From Sphingomonas aliaeris (GTDB taxonomy: Bacteria; Pseudomonadota; Alphaproteobacteria; Sphingomonadales; Sphingomonadaceae), in the NCBI RefSeq assembly GCF_016743815.1, contig NZ_CP061035.1, positions 2,296,501-2,360,500 of the forward strand: a DNA stretch of 64,000 nucleotides. Reading direction: 5' to 3'. The position numbers and the translations under genes were made by a program. The notes under the pieces are model-generated. The model made no database searches. It saw only the letters and a list, made by a program, of their open reading frames with translations, and was not told where the DNA came from. Each line of letters starts with the position of its first letter. Position 1 is the first letter of the stretch. Shown here one piece after another: positions 17,908-27,280 of this stretch.

Positions 17908-19299
17908 TCAGCCGAGCATCGCCCGATAGGTCAGCGGGCCGACCGGCAGCGCGAGACGGGCGACGATCGCGACACCCACGACGATGCCGACCGCCGCGCC
18001 GGCAAGCGTAACATCCCGCCGCTCCGCGCGGTGCGCGATCAGGATCGCGGCGAGCGCGGCGGCGATCATGGACCAGAGGTGATAGCGCAGATCCGATGCG
18101 ATGCTGATAACGGCGAAGCTCGCCTCCAGCATGAGCGCCGATACCGCGAGCGCGAGGGCCAGATCGCGTGCGGGACCCGACATGGTTCGCGCCACGAACA
18201 GCACTCCGGCGGCGACCATGATCCACGCGATCGGCCAACCAACCGGCGTCTCGGCCAGCATCGCGCCCGACAGCGCGAGCCAGCGATGCGCCGGCCCGGG
18301 ATTGCGCAGCCCGAGACTATTGGGCTCGCCGCCGAGCGGTGGCGCGGCGCTGGGGTAGCGGAACGGCACGATGAAGCGCCATGTCGAGTTGAGATGCGCC
18401 AGCCGGTGCCTCACATAAGCGAACGGGTGATGCAGGATCGCAGCGGCCCATGCTCCACCAACCTCGCCAGCGGGCAGTGCACTCCAACGATCGAACACCG
18501 TGCCGCAGCGATCCCCGTCGCCCAGCGGATCCCAGAAAAAGGGTGTGTAGCAATGTCGTGTCGCGATCATCGCATGTTCGCCGTGGTGCAGCCCGACGCG
18601 TCCGGCCTGCCCGCCGAAATGCGCGATACCGGCCAGATCGAACAGTGGCTGCGCGTGCGTGACATTGCTGTGTTCTGCACCGATCACGCGCGTGTTGACG
18701 AACGGCGACACCGCCAGCACGACCATGAGGGCGGCCAGACCGATCGTGATACGACGCAGCGGTTTCCAGCGCGTCAGCATCATGACGAGCGGGACCACGG
18801 CGAACAACGCATTGCTGCGCACGGACACCGCGTAGAGCAGCAACCCACCCGCAGCAAAAAGTGCAGCAATCGGCACCGCGCGATCCGCCAGACGCCACCA
18901 CGCGATCAGCCCTGTTCCCGCGAGCAGGGCCGCCGTCATCTGAGCGTCCTTCAGCACGGCGACCTGCCAGCCAAGAAACAGCGGGCACGCGCCGACAACC
19001 AGCACGCAGATCGCCGCGCGCCACCGCCCGGTTCGCGCGATCCCGCACGCCCAAAGCCCGATGCCGAGCCAGTAGGAAAGGATCTGCAGCACGAACATCG
19101 GGGCCGCACCCCGCCCGAGCGGATGCAGCATTGCCCACAGCCACGCCATCACAGGCGGATGCCAGTCGTTATACCGCCCGCTCAGCGCCTGCTCATACTG
19201 CCACACGCTGTCGTACATCGACACGCCCGGCCAGGAGATGGCAAGCGTCGCGATGCACAGCCCGAGCGCCGCCCCGCCGATCCGTACGGGGGCGGACAC
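17908..19299 (-). CDS. polytopic membrane protein, GT-C/glycosyltransferase-39-like
   Basis: A 463-residue protein with about ten hydrophobic helices. Near the N-terminus, after the first helix, is a loop with WPGVSMYDSVWQYEQALSG and DWHPPVMAWLW, and a lysine-aspartate loop (VAVLKDAQMTAALL) comes later. The overall topology, with an acidic first loop followed by many helices, recalls GT-C polyprenyl-phosphate-dependent glycosyltransferases, but I cannot assign a substrate. A paralogue is encoded at 59748-61177 and shares the same motifs, including CYTPFFWD/CYTPIRWD and LRYHLW/FRYHLW. The function is unassigned. Confidence 0.75.
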   Translation of the reverse strand: MSAPVRIGGAALGLCIATLAISWPGVSMYDSVWQYEQALSGRYNDWHPPVMAWLWAMLHPLGRGAAPMFVLQILSYWLGIGLWACGIARTGRWRAAICVLVVGACPLFLGWQVAVLKDAQMTAALLAGTGLIAWWRLADRAVPIAALFAAGGLLLYAVSVRSNALFAVVPLVMMLTRWKPLRRITIGLAALMVVLAVSPFVNTRVIGAEHSNVTHAQPLFDLAGIAHFGGQAGRVGLHHGEHAMIATRHCYTPFFWDPLGDGDRCGTVFDRWSALPAGEVGGAWAAAILHHPFAYVRHRLAHLNSTWRFIVPFRYPSAAPPLGGEPNSLGLRNPGPAHRWLALSGAMLAETPVGWPIAWIMVAAGVLFVARTMSGPARDLALALAVSALMLEASFAVISIASDLRYHLWSMIAAALAAILIAHRAERRDVTLAGAAVGIVVGVAIVARLALPVGPLTYRAMLG

Positions 19300-19312
19300 C
19301 CGGGACAGCCGA

Positions 19313-20710
19313 TCAGATATGCAAAGCGCGCCCGTACGCCGCGAGTACGCTTTCGTGCATCATTTCGGACAGGGTCGGGTGCGGGAAGACGGTTTCCATC
19401 AGTTCTGCCTCGGTCGTCTCCAGCGTCTTGCCGATCGTGTAGCCCTGGATCAGTTCGGTCACTTCCGCGCCGATCATGTGCGCGCCGAGCAGCTCGCCCG
19501 TTTTCGCGTCGAACACCGTCTTCACGAAGCCTTCCGCCTCGCCCAACGCGATCGCCTTGCCGTTGCCGATGAAGGGGAAGGTGCCGGCCTTTACTTCATA
19601 CCCCTGCTCCTTCGCCTTGGCCTCGGTCAGGCCGACGCTGGCGATCTGCGGGTGGCAATAGGTGCAGCCCGGAATGTTGCGCGGGTCCATCGCGTGCGGG
19701 TGGTTGCCGACGATCGCCTCGACCGCGATGACGCCTTCGTGGCTCGCCTTGTGCGCGAGCCAGGGCGGCGCGGTGATATCGCCGATCGCATACAGGCCGG
19801 GAACGTTGGTCTGGCAATCCGGACCGGTCTTCAGGAAGCCGCGATCCGCCTCGACGCCCAATGCCTCCAGCCCGATTTCCTCCGTATTGGGCAGGATGCC
19901 GATCGCGACGATGACATGGCTGAACTCGCTGGTCGTGACCGTGCCGTCCTTCGCCTTGATCGCGGCCTTCACGCCGTTCGCGCCGACGTCGATCTTGTCC
20001 ACGCCGGCGCCGGTCAGGATCGTCATGCCCTGCTTGGTCAACGCCTTTTGCAGGAAGGCGGAGACGTCGGCATCCTCGACCGGCACGATGCGGTCGAGCA
20101 TTTCGACCACGGTGACCTCGGACCCCATGTCATTGTAGAAACTCGCGAATTCGATCCCGATCGCGCCCGATCCGATAACCAGAAGCTTGGTCGGCATTTC
20201 AGACGGCGTCATGGCGTGGCGATACGTCCAGACGCGCTTGCCATCGGATTTGGCGAACGGCAGTTCGCGTGCGCGTGCGCCCGTTGCGAGGATGATGTTC
20301 TTCGCCTCGAGCTCGGTCGTCTTGCCGTCCGCCGCGGTGACGGTCAGTTTGTTCGCGGCGGTCAGCTTGCCCGTCCCCATATGCACCGCGATCTTGTTCT
20401 TCTTCATCAGGTGCGTGACACCCTGGTTCAGCTGCTTCGCGACACCGCGCGAGCGCTTCACCACGGCATCCAGATCGGCACTGATCTTCTCCGCGGCCAG
20501 CCCGTAATCCTTGGCGTGCTGCATGTAATGGAAGATCTCGGCCGAACGCAGCAGCGCCTTGGTCGGGATACAGCCCCAATTGAGGCAGATTCCGCCGAGC
20601 AGCTCGCGCTCGACGATCGCGACCTTGAGGCCAAGCTGGCTCCCCCGGATTGCCGCGACATAGCCGCCGGGTCCGGATCCGAGTACGATTAGGTCGTAGG
20701 TGTCAGCCAA
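19313..20710 (-). CDS. lpdA: dihydrolipoyl dehydrogenase (E3)
   Basis: Flavoprotein that reoxidises the lipoyl arm of 2-oxo acid dehydrogenase complexes using NAD. It is 465 residues from a TTG start at 20710 preceded by GAAGGAAG. Longer in-frame extensions are non-homologous and overlap the thioesterase gene. The FAD motif (DLIVLGSGPGGYVAAIRGSQLG), redox-active disulfide (GGICLNWGCIPTKALL), NAD-binding GSGAIGIEFASFYND and C-terminal catalytic HPHPTLSE-type region (VFPHPTLSEMMHE) are all present. It is the last gene of the E2/TM protein/thioesterase/E3 operon and overlaps the thioesterase stop by 8 bases. Confidence 0.97.
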   Translation of the reverse strand: MADTYDLIVLGSGPGGYVAAIRGSQLGLKVAIVERELLGGICLNWGCIPTKALLRSAEIFHYMQHAKDYGLAAEKISADLDAVVKRSRGVAKQLNQGVTHLMKKNKIAVHMGTGKLTAANKLTVTAADGKTTELEAKNIILATGARARELPFAKSDGKRVWTYRHAMTPSEMPTKLLVIGSGAIGIEFASFYNDMGSEVTVVEMLDRIVPVEDADVSAFLQKALTKQGMTILTGAGVDKIDVGANGVKAAIKAKDGTVTTSEFSHVIVAIGILPNTEEIGLEALGVEADRGFLKTGPDCQTNVPGLYAIGDITAPPWLAHKASHEGVIAVEAIVGNHPHAMDPRNIPGCTYCHPQIASVGLTEAKAKEQGYEVKAGTFPFIGNGKAIALGEAEGFVKTVFDAKTGELLGAHMIGAEVTELIQGYTIGKTLETTEAELMETVFPHPTLSEMMHESVLAAYGRALHI

Positions 20711-21128
20711 GTTCGCTTCCTTCGAGAGCTGCGTGTTGTTCGATTGCGTGGGAGTCGACGGGACGGGGACGATCGTCATCGCCCATCGCCACCAAGGTAA
20801 ACCGGCCGGTCGCCGCTTTCGAGGCGCCTTCGCCGTGGCGATCGCGGCGCCACACATGGACCGCGACGGTCAGCGAGGTGCGGCCGGTGGCGACGATCTC
20901 GGCGTGGAAGGACACTTCCTCGCCGATGCTGACGGGGGTGGTGAAGCTGAAGCCGTCCGCCGCGACCACCGGGCAGCGTGCGCCGCTATGCCGCGACGCG
21001 ACCGATCCCGCGGCCAGCGCCATCTGGCCCATCAGCCAGCCGACGAAGACCTTGCCGTACGGATTGGCATCCGCCGCCATCGCGGTCGCGCGGATCGCGG
21101 GGGCGGTTGCCGGCGGGCTATCGCTCAT
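20703..21128 (-). CDS. hotdog-fold acyl-CoA thioesterase (YciA-like)
   Basis: A 141-residue single hotdog-domain protein with the family pattern MAADANPYGKVFVGWLMGQMALAAGS and VAADGFSFTTPVSIGEEVSFHAEIV, followed by VHVWRRDR. Such enzymes hydrolyse acyl-CoAs. Its gene overlaps both the upstream small membrane-protein gene and the downstream lpdA, so it is translated with the pyruvate dehydrogenase components. It may balance acetyl-CoA or acyl-CoA pools, which is an inference from position. Confidence 0.88.
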   Translation of the reverse strand: MSDSPPATAPAIRATAMAADANPYGKVFVGWLMGQMALAAGSVASRHSGARCPVVAADGFSFTTPVSIGEEVSFHAEIVATGRTSLTVAVHVWRRDRHGEGASKAATGRFTLVAMGDDDRPRPVDSHAIEQHAALEGSELG

Positions 21129-21354
21129 CGCGTTGCCTGTTCCGGTGCGCCGCCGCCCCGTCCTTGTCGCGCCGGTGCGCCGCCGCGATCGACCGGATCG
21201 ATGCGAGGATGACGATCACCGTCACGACCCAGCTGACCCACCAGATCGACACGCTGGCATTCGGTACGGACCAAGCCGCCAGCGCCGCGATCACGTGGAT
21301 CGCGACGAGCCCGACGATGAGGTGCAGAAGCTCCATGAGCATCCGCGGCCCCAT
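21118..21354 (-). CDS. small membrane protein of unknown function
   Basis: A 78-residue protein with two predicted membrane helices (MLMELLHLIVGLVAIHVIAALAAW and IWWVSWVVTVIVILASI) and a charged, basic C-terminal tail. Its ATG is one base after the pdhC stop and its end overlaps the thioesterase start by 11 bases. This packed arrangement favours a real gene. I do not recognise a family. Confidence 0.65.
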   Translation of the reverse strand: MGPRMLMELLHLIVGLVAIHVIAALAAWSVPNASVSIWWVSWVVTVIVILASIRSIAAAHRRDKDGAAAHRNRQRDER

Positions 21355-21355
21355 G

Positions 21356-22672
21356 TCAGGCCACCATGCCCAGCGGATTTTCGACCAGCGCCTTGAACGC
21401 CTGCATCAGCTGCGCGCCGTCCGATCCGTCGATCGCGCGGTGATCGAAGCTGCCGGTCGCGGACATGACGGTGGCGATTCCGAGTTCGCCGTCGACGATA
21501 TACGGCCGCTTCTCGCCCGCGCCGATCGCCATGATCATCGCCTGTGGCGGGTTGATGACGGCGTCGAAATTCTTGATGCCGAACATGCCCATGTTGCTGA
21601 TGCTTGCCGTGCCGCCGGTATATTCCTCCGGCTTCAGCTTCTGGTCGCGCGCACGGGTGGCGAGGTCCTTCATCTCGGTCGAGATCTGGCTGAGCGTCTT
21701 GGTATCCGCATGCGTGATGACCGGCGTGATCAGACCCGAAGGCGCGCTGACCGCGACGGAGATGTCCGCGCGCTGGAAGCTGATCAGCTGATCCGGCGTG
21801 AACATGACGTTGCACGACGGCACCTGGATCAGGCTGACCGCCAGCGCCTTGATGAGCAGGTCGTTGACGGAAAGCTTCACGCCGCGCGATTCCAGCGCCG
21901 CGTTCAGCTCGCCGCGCAGTTTCAGCAACGCGTCGAGGCGGACGTCGACCGTAAGGTAGATGTGCGGCACCTGCTGCTTGGATTCGGTCAGGCGGCGCGC
22001 GATCGTCTTGCGGACGTTGCTGAGCTTGGTCGCTTCGTGCGGGATATCCGGGATCGCGGCAGGCTTTGCAGCGGCGGCGGGCGCAGCCTGCGGGGCGGTG
22101 GACGGAGCCGACGCCTGAGCCTGTGCGGTCGGCGCGGATGCGCTGCCCGCGGTCGCGCCTTCGAGGTCCGCCTTCACGATGCGGCCATTGGGGCCCGATC
22201 CGGTCAAGGTCGACAGGTCGATGCTCTGTTCGGCGGCGATGCGGCGTGCGAGCGGGCTTGCCTTGATCCGGTCGCCCGATGCCGCCGTAGATGCCGTCGG
22301 GGCGGCGGACTTCGGTGCGGGTGAAGCCGGCTTGGCGGTATCTTCCGATTTGGCGGGCTCGGGGGCTGGTTCGGCCTTGGGGGCATCGGCCTTGGGCGCA
22401 TCGGCCTTCGGGGCCGTGTCGGCGCTTTCGCCTTCTTCCAGCAATGTGGCGATGACGGTGCCGACCTTCACATTGTCGGTACCCTCGGCGATCATGATCT
22501 TGCCGATCGTACCTTCATCGACGGCTTCGAACTCCATCGTCGCCTTGTCGGTTTCGATCTCGGCCATGAGATCGCCCGATTTGACGACGTCGCCTTCCTT
22601 GACCAGCCATTTGGCCAGCGTGCCTTCCTCCATCGTCGGCGACAGCGCAGGCATCTTGATCTCGATCGGCAT
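21356..22672 (-). CDS. pdhC: pyruvate dehydrogenase complex E2, dihydrolipoyllysine acetyltransferase
   Basis: Core acetyltransferase of the pyruvate dehydrogenase complex, 438 residues from ATG 22672. GAGGGA is ideally spaced for that start, while ATG 22678 is too close to it. One N-terminal lipoyl domain has the modified lysine in [17 protein letters not shown]. An Ala/Pro/Lys-rich linker with repeated PKADA units follows. The peripheral-subunit-binding domain is [20 protein letters not shown]. The catalytic domain ends in the conserved [20 protein letters not shown]1 genes are not adjacent. The gene is divergent from the universal stress protein gene. Confidence 0.96.
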   Translation of the reverse strand: MPIEIKMPALSPTMEEGTLAKWLVKEGDVVKSGDLMAEIETDKATMEFEAVDEGTIGKIMIAEGTDNVKVGTVIATLLEEGESADTAPKADAPKADAPKAEPAPEPAKSEDTAKPASPAPKSAAPTASTAASGDRIKASPLARRIAAEQSIDLSTLTGSGPNGRIVKADLEGATAGSASAPTAQAQASAPSTAPQAAPAAAAKPAAIPDIPHEATKLSNVRKTIARRLTESKQQVPHIYLTVDVRLDALLKLRGELNAALESRGVKLSVNDLLIKALAVSLIQVPSCNVMFTPDQLISFQRADISVAVSAPSGLITPVITHADTKTLSQISTEMKDLATRARDQKLKPEEYTGGTASISNMGMFGIKNFDAVINPPQAMIMAIGAGEKRPYIVDGELGIATVMSATGSFDHRAIDGSDGAQLMQAFKALVENPLGMVA

Positions 22673-22794
22673 TATCATCCCTCAGGCTTCGATTCCGGTG
22701 CGAAGCGATCCTTCGTCGCCTGCGCCGCCCGGGTCAAGACCGGCCCTTGCGCAGGGCGACGCATCGCGGCACCTATGCGTTCGAGGGAAAAGAT

Positions 22795-23250
22795 ATGCGC
22801 ATCTATCTGGTTGTCGTTGACGAAACGCCCGAAGCAGGCATCGCTTTGCGCTTTGCGGCACGCCGTGCGGTGAAGACGGGAGGGGGTGTGGAAATTCTGA
22901 CGTTGATGCCGCCGTCCGAATTCGGGCCGTGGGGCGGGGTGCAGGCGACGATCGAGGAGGAGGCGCGAGTCCATGCCGAGGCGCTCGTCGCCGGGGCGGC
23001 GGGCACGTTGCTGGAGGAATCCGGACTGCGGCCGTCGATCACGTTGAAGCAGGGCGACGGGCCCAAGATCATCCGCGAGATGATCGCCGCCAATCCGGAC
23101 ATCGCCGCCCTCGTGCTGGGGGCCGCCGCGGCGGGCGCGCCGGGGCCGCTGGTCACGCATTTCGCCGGCGCGGATGCGGGCGTATTGCCCATCCCGCTGA
23201 TGATCATCCCCGGTTCGCTGACGCGCGACGATATCGATAGGCTTTCCTGA
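22795..23250 (+). CDS. universal stress protein family protein
   Basis: A 151-residue UspA-type protein. It starts MRIYLVVVDETPEAGIALRFAARRA and has the central DGPKIIREMIAANPDIAALVLGA block and a C-terminal PIPLMIIPGSLT strand. The nucleotide loop is only partly conserved. ATG 22795 follows a GAGGGA site. The ATG of the next gene shares its last base with the stop here, so the two genes are translationally coupled. A role in stress survival is known for the family only in general terms. Confidence 0.85.
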   Translation: MRIYLVVVDETPEAGIALRFAARRAVKTGGGVEILTLMPPSEFGPWGGVQATIEEEARVHAEALVAGAAGTLLEESGLRPSITLKQGDGPKIIREMIAANPDIAALVLGAAAAGAPGPLVTHFAGADAGVLPIPLMIIPGSLTRDDIDRLS

Positions 23251-24551
23251 TGCGTTACCTGCCCTTGCTCGCCCCGCCCTTGCTCACTCTCGCGCTGACC
23301 CAGCCGGCCGTCGCGCAGGACAAGCCCGATCCTGCACGATTGAAGGCAAGTGTCGCGAAACTGGTGAGCTTCGGTACGCGGCACACTCTGTCCTCGCCCG
23401 ACGATCCGGTGCGCGGGATCGGCGCGGCGCGGGCGTGGGGCGGCGCGGAGATGGCGCGGATCGCGGATGCGTGCGGCGGGTGCATCGTGGTTTCGAACAT
23501 TGCGCGGACGATGGTCTCGCCGCGCACGCCCGACGGTGCGAACATCGTGGACGTGCTGGGTTTTCAGCAAGGTAGCGACCCCAAACGCGTCGTGATCGTC
23601 GCCGCGCATATCGACAGCCGCGCATCCGACGTCATGGACGCGAAGATCGACGCGCCCGGTGCGAACGACAATGCGTCCGGGTCCGCGCTGGTGCTTGAGG
23701 CGGCGCGATTGCTGTCGAAGCAGAAGTTCCGCGCGACGATCGTCTATGCCTTGCTGTCCGGCGAGGAACAGGGGTTGCTCGGCGGGCAATTGCTGGCGGA
23801 GACGGCGAAGGAGAAGAACTGGACCGTCACCGCGATGCTCAACAACGACATCGTCGGCAATTCGATCGGCCAGGGCGGCGTCCGCGACGTGGCGCAAGTG
23901 CGTGTCTTCTCCGAAGGGATTCGCGCATCGGAGGATCTTGCGGCGCAGATCGCCCGGCGCGGCAATGGCGGCGAGGATGACGGTCCGTCACGGGCATTGG
24001 CCAAGGCGATCGACGGGATCGCCGGCACGGTGCCCGGCGGCCTGGACGTGTTCGTCGATCGCCGGCCCGACCGTTTCGGGCGCGGCGGGGATCACGAACC
24101 GTTCCTGAAACTGGGCTTTCCGGCGGTACGGTTCACATCCTCGGTCGAGAATTGGGACGCGCAACACCAGAATTTGCGCACCGAAAAGGGCGTGGTGTTC
24201 GGCGACACGATCGACCGGATGGACTTCGCCTATCTTGCCAAGGTGACCGCGATCAACGTCGCGACGATCCGCCGCCTTGCCGCTGCCCCCGCCGCGCCGG
24301 ACAAGGTGACGATATCCGGCGACCTGTCGCGCGATACGAAGGTCGCGTGGGCGGCGATCCCCGGCGCCGTGAAATACCGCGTAAAGTGGCGGAAGTCGGA
24401 CGCGCGCGACTGGACCGGCGGCGTGGACGTCGCTGCGACGGAAACGCTGTTGAAGAACGTTCCGGTCGACGACCATCTGGTCGGCGTCGCGGCGGTCGCG
24501 GCGGATGGATCGGAAAGCATCGTCACGTTCGGCGAACGCGCGCGGCGTTGA
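23250..24551 (+). CDS. exported M28 family zinc aminopeptidase
   Basis: A 433-residue secreted metallopeptidase with signal peptide MRYLPLLAPPLLTLALTQPAVAQ. The five zinc ligands of the M28 family are visible: His in VVIVAAHIDSR, Asp in GANDNASGSALVLE, Glu in YALLSGEEQGLLGG, Asp in LNNDIVGNS and His in GGDHEPFLKLG. A C-terminal fibronectin-like tail (residues about 350 to 430) may bind protein. It probably releases N-terminal residues from peptides in the periplasm. The start overlaps the preceding stop by one base. Confidence 0.92.
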   Translation: MRYLPLLAPPLLTLALTQPAVAQDKPDPARLKASVAKLVSFGTRHTLSSPDDPVRGIGAARAWGGAEMARIADACGGCIVVSNIARTMVSPRTPDGANIVDVLGFQQGSDPKRVVIVAAHIDSRASDVMDAKIDAPGANDNASGSALVLEAARLLSKQKFRATIVYALLSGEEQGLLGGQLLAETAKEKNWTVTAMLNNDIVGNSIGQGGVRDVAQVRVFSEGIRASEDLAAQIARRGNGGEDDGPSRALAKAIDGIAGTVPGGLDVFVDRRPDRFGRGGDHEPFLKLGFPAVRFTSSVENWDAQHQNLRTEKGVVFGDTIDRMDFAYLAKVTAINVATIRRLAAAPAAPDKVTISGDLSRDTKVAWAAIPGAVKYRVKWRKSDARDWTGGVDVAATETLLKNVPVDDHLVGVAAVAADGSESIVTFGERARR

Positions 24552-24575
24552 GGGGCACGTACCCTTTCCCCGCCC

Positions 24576-24643
24576 CGTTCGTGCTGAGCCTGTCGAATCA
24601 CCTGTGCTGCTGGGCCCGCCCTTCGACAAGCTCAGGACGAACG
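24576..24643. repeat. intergenic palindromic repeat (GTTCGT...ACGAAC family)
   Basis: Inverted arms at 24576-24597 and 24621-24643 read CGTTCGTGCTGAGCCTGTCG and its near complement. The same family occurs at 37392-37460. It lies between the convergent peptidase and GAF-domain genes, where it may also stop transcription. Confidence 0.75.
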
Positions 24644-24711
24644 GGGGTGGGAAGCGAGCCGAGTTTGGGAAGCGGGCCGGGTTAATACAGTCCGCACCGT
24701 CCCACGCAGGA

Positions 24712-25197
24712 TCACCCCTGCAGCCTCGGCGCGAGCAATGCCATCAGCGCTTCGCATCCTGCTGCGTCGCCCGCGTCGAACCGCGCCGCTTCGGGACTGT
24801 CGAGATCGAGCACGCCGATCAGCTCGCCCTGATGGACGATCGGGACGACGAGTTCCGACCGGCTCGCGGCATCGCATGCGATGTGGCCGGGAAAGGCGTG
24901 GACGTCCTCGACCAGTTGAGTCTCGCGCGTCTGGGCCGCCGTTCCGCACACGCCCTTGCCCATCGCGATACGGATACAGGCGACCTTGCCCTGAAATGGC
25001 CCGAGGACGAGTTCGCCGTCGATCGCACGGTAGAAGCCGGCCCAGTTGAGGTCGGGCAGATATTCCCAGATCAATGCCGCGGCGTTCGCCATATTGGCGA
25101 TCGGGTCCGGCTCCTGCGCGGTCAGTGCGTCCAGCGCCGCGATCAGGTCGCGGTAGAGGTCGGACTTGGTGCCGGTGGAAATGTCAAACTGGTACAT
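24712..25197 (-). CDS. GAF-domain free methionine-(R)-sulfoxide reductase
   Basis: A 161-residue single GAF domain. The enzyme reduces free methionine-R-sulfoxide, protecting against oxidation. The three cysteines of the family are visible in GKVACIRIAMGKGVCGTAA and HIACDAASRSELVVPI, together with the NWAGFYR and GVLDLDSP signatures. It starts at ATG 25197. The protein is cytoplasmic, with no clear operon partner. Confidence 0.92.
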   Translation of the reverse strand: MYQFDISTGTKSDLYRDLIAALDALTAQEPDPIANMANAAALIWEYLPDLNWAGFYRAIDGELVLGPFQGKVACIRIAMGKGVCGTAAQTRETQLVEDVHAFPGHIACDAASRSELVVPIVHQGELIGVLDLDSPEAARFDAGDAAGCEALMALLAPRLQG

Positions 25198-25283
25198 GGA
25201 TGCTCCGTGCGTGACCTGGCGGACAGATGGCGTGGCGGCGGGTACGGGGCAAGTCGCTGGCGTGCGGCAAGCCCCCTTCCTCG

Positions 25284-25709
25284 TCAGTCCAGGCTAACGC
25301 GACCTCGCCCGGCCTTGACCGTACTGCGCCCTTTCTTCGCATCCACGCGCCGCGCCTTGGCGGCTTTGGACGGCTTGGTCGGGCGGCGCTTCTTCGGGAC
25401 GATCGTCGCCTCGCGGATCAGGTCGAACAGGCGTTCGCGCACTTCCTGACGGTTGAGCAACTGCGACCGGCTGCCTTCGCTGCGCAGGACGAGAACGCCG
25501 TCGCGCGTCAGGCGAGATCCGGCGAGCACCGCGATGCGGTTTTTGACAGCCAGCGGCAGGCCGGGCGAATTGCCGACGTCGAACCGCAGGATCACCGCGC
25601 TGTCCGTCGTGTTGACGTGCTGTCCGCCCGGGCCGCCGGAGCGCGTCGCGGTCTCGATCAGTTCGCTGTCGTCGATCGAAATCGTCCGTGTTATCGGGAT
25701 CGCGACCAT
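25284..25709 (-). CDS. arfB: alternative ribosome-rescue factor / peptidyl-tRNA hydrolase
   Basis: A 141-residue release-factor homologue that hydrolyses peptidyl-tRNA on stalled ribosomes. The catalytic GGQ lies in TRSGGPGGQHVNTTDSAV, and a long Lys/Arg-rich tail for the mRNA tunnel ends the protein (KKRRPTKPSKAAKARRVDAK). ATG 25709 gives the family's usual beginning (ISIDDSELIETATRS). It is 7 bases from the pseudouridine synthase stop, so the two form an operon. Confidence 0.95.
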   Translation of the reverse strand: MVAIPITRTISIDDSELIETATRSGGPGGQHVNTTDSAVILRFDVGNSPGLPLAVKNRIAVLAGSRLTRDGVLVLRSEGSRSQLLNRQEVRERLFDLIREATIVPKKRRPTKPSKAAKARRVDAKKGRSTVKAGRGRVSLD

Positions 25710-25716
25710 CGCAAGG

Positions 25717-26403
25717 TCAGGCCTCGACCACCGGAGGCACCGGGGCGTCGGCGGATGGCAGGCTGAAACCGGCAGCGACGAAGCGTTCCGGCAACGGTGC
25801 AACCGCGACGATCGGGTCCTTGCCCTCGCGCGGCACGGTCAGTTCCGCGGCATGCAGCAACGTGTGCGGGCCGCCCGATCCGTAGATCGGATCGCCGACG
25901 ACGGGCGCACCGAGCGCCTCGGCGGCATGAACGCGGATCTGGTGCGTCCGCCCGGTCTGCGGCATGAATTCGACGAAACTGCGCCCGTCCCTCACCTCCA
26001 GCACGCGCCAACCGGTCCGCGCCGCCTTGCCCGCCGGATCGCCGATTATCCGCCAGCCCTCTTCCTGGCTGCTGATCTTGGCGAGCGCGAGATCGATCAA
26101 CCCGCTCTCCCCCTCGACCACGCCGTCCAGCACCGCGAGATAGCGCTTTGTCACCAGCCCCTGTTCGAACGCCTGCTGGAAGCGGGCATGCGCCTTCGGA
26201 TTGCGCGACAGGAGCAGGCACCCGGACGTGTCGCGGTCCAGCCGGTGGACCGCGTGCGGCCAGCGCCGGAAGCCGAATTTCAGGCCATCCAGGTGGTTTT
26301 CCAGCGAAATGGAGCCGTTGCGCGGCCGATCCACCGGAAGCCCGGCGGGCTTGTCGATGACCAGCGCTTCGCCGTCGAGAAAGAGAACATGATTTGCAAG
26401 CAT
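25717..26403 (-). CDS. RluA family pseudouridine synthase
   Basis: A 228-residue RNA pseudouridine synthase. The catalytic aspartate is in HAVHRLDRDTSGCLLLSR, and the usual VIDKPAGLPVD and FMPQTGRTHQIRVHAAEALGAPVVGD blocks are present. No S4 domain is seen, so the exact RNA target (rRNA or tRNA) is unclear. It starts at ATG 26403, close to and divergent from the VanY-type gene, and is followed closely by arfB. An in-frame extension upstream is non-homologous. Confidence 0.93.
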   Translation of the reverse strand: MLANHVLFLDGEALVIDKPAGLPVDRPRNGSISLENHLDGLKFGFRRWPHAVHRLDRDTSGCLLLSRNPKAHARFQQAFEQGLVTKRYLAVLDGVVEGESGLIDLALAKISSQEEGWRIIGDPAGKAARTGWRVLEVRDGRSFVEFMPQTGRTHQIRVHAAEALGAPVVGDPIYGSGGPHTLLHAAELTVPREGKDPIVAVAPLPERFVAAGFSLPSADAPVPPVVEA

Positions 26404-26450
26404 CCCGCCCCCCTTGCCACCGCGCGCGCCGGCATGCCAGAGAGAAGCCA

Positions 26451-27251
26451 GTGAAGACCCCCCGCCACCGCGCAATACGGATCCTGTCGTGGATCGTCGG
26501 GCTGGCGCCTGCGGTCGCGATGGCCAGCCCCGAACAGTTATGCGAAGGGCAGGTCGTGATGCCCGGAGCGGACGGGCGCGTGCTGGGCCACATTCCTTAC
26601 CGCGAGACGGAAGCGGCCGATCTCGTACCGGCGCCAGCGGGTTTTGCGCTCGGCCAGTCCTGCCTGATCCACCGTGACGCCGCACCGGATCTGGAGCGCA
26701 TGCTGCTTGCCGCCGCCGGCGTGCCCGGCGTCGCCGGGCACCTGCGCGCCGTTTCCTGCTATCGCTCGATCGCTCGCCAGCGCGGCGTATTTTGCAGCGA
26801 GATCGGGCCGACGAAGATGTGCAAGGATGCGGCCGAGCGCGCGCGATCAGTGGGACCGCCGGGGTTCAGCGAACATGCCACCGGCTATGCGATCGATTTC
26901 GGTATCCGCCCGTCGCCGGGCTGTCCCGACGTAGACGATTGTATGGCGACGACCGCGGCTGGAAAGTGGCTGCTCGTCAACGCACCGGGCTTCGGGTTCG
27001 AACTGTCCTTTCCTTCCGGCAATGCGCAGAACGTAACGTGGGAACCGTGGCATTGGCGCTGGGTGGGACGCTCGATCATGACCCAGGGCGCGTCGCGTGC
27101 AAGGGCCGTGTTTGGCCGCGCACGGATGAGCTTTCCGGCTAGGCCGGGGATCGCCGATCAGTTGGATCGCTGGGTCGCGCCCGTGCCGGTTGCACCTGTT
27201 GTGACGGTGCCGGAGGCGCCCCCACCGGGGAAGAAAAAGAAGAAGCGGTAG
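26451..27251 (+). CDS. D-alanyl-D-alanine carboxypeptidase family protein (VanY-like, M15B)
   Basis: A 266-residue exported protein starting at GTG 26451 after AGAGAAG. It has an N-terminal signal segment (ILSWIVGLAPAVAMA). The zinc site of the M15B/VanY family is visible: EHATGYAIDF supplies His and Asp, and WEPWHWRWVG supplies the second His. It likely trims the terminal D-Ala of peptidoglycan peptides in the periplasm. The C-terminus is Pro/Val-rich and ends in a run of lysines. It is divergent from the pseudouridine synthase gene. Confidence 0.88.
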   Translation: MKTPRHRAIRILSWIVGLAPAVAMASPEQLCEGQVVMPGADGRVLGHIPYRETEAADLVPAPAGFALGQSCLIHRDAAPDLERMLLAAAGVPGVAGHLRAVSCYRSIARQRGVFCSEIGPTKMCKDAAERARSVGPPGFSEHATGYAIDFGIRPSPGCPDVDDCMATTAAGKWLLVNAPGFGFELSFPSGNAQNVTWEPWHWRWVGRSIMTQGASRARAVFGRARMSFPARPGIADQLDRWVAPVPVAPVVTVPEAPPPGKKKKKR

Positions 27252-27280
27252 CCCCGCCGGCGCCCGACAGCGGCCGCCCG

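Noticed and set aside
17581..19572. Open frame of 663 codons on the plus strand
   Set aside because: Antisense to the amidohydrolase and membrane-protein genes, low-complexity Arg/His-rich translation, no domain.
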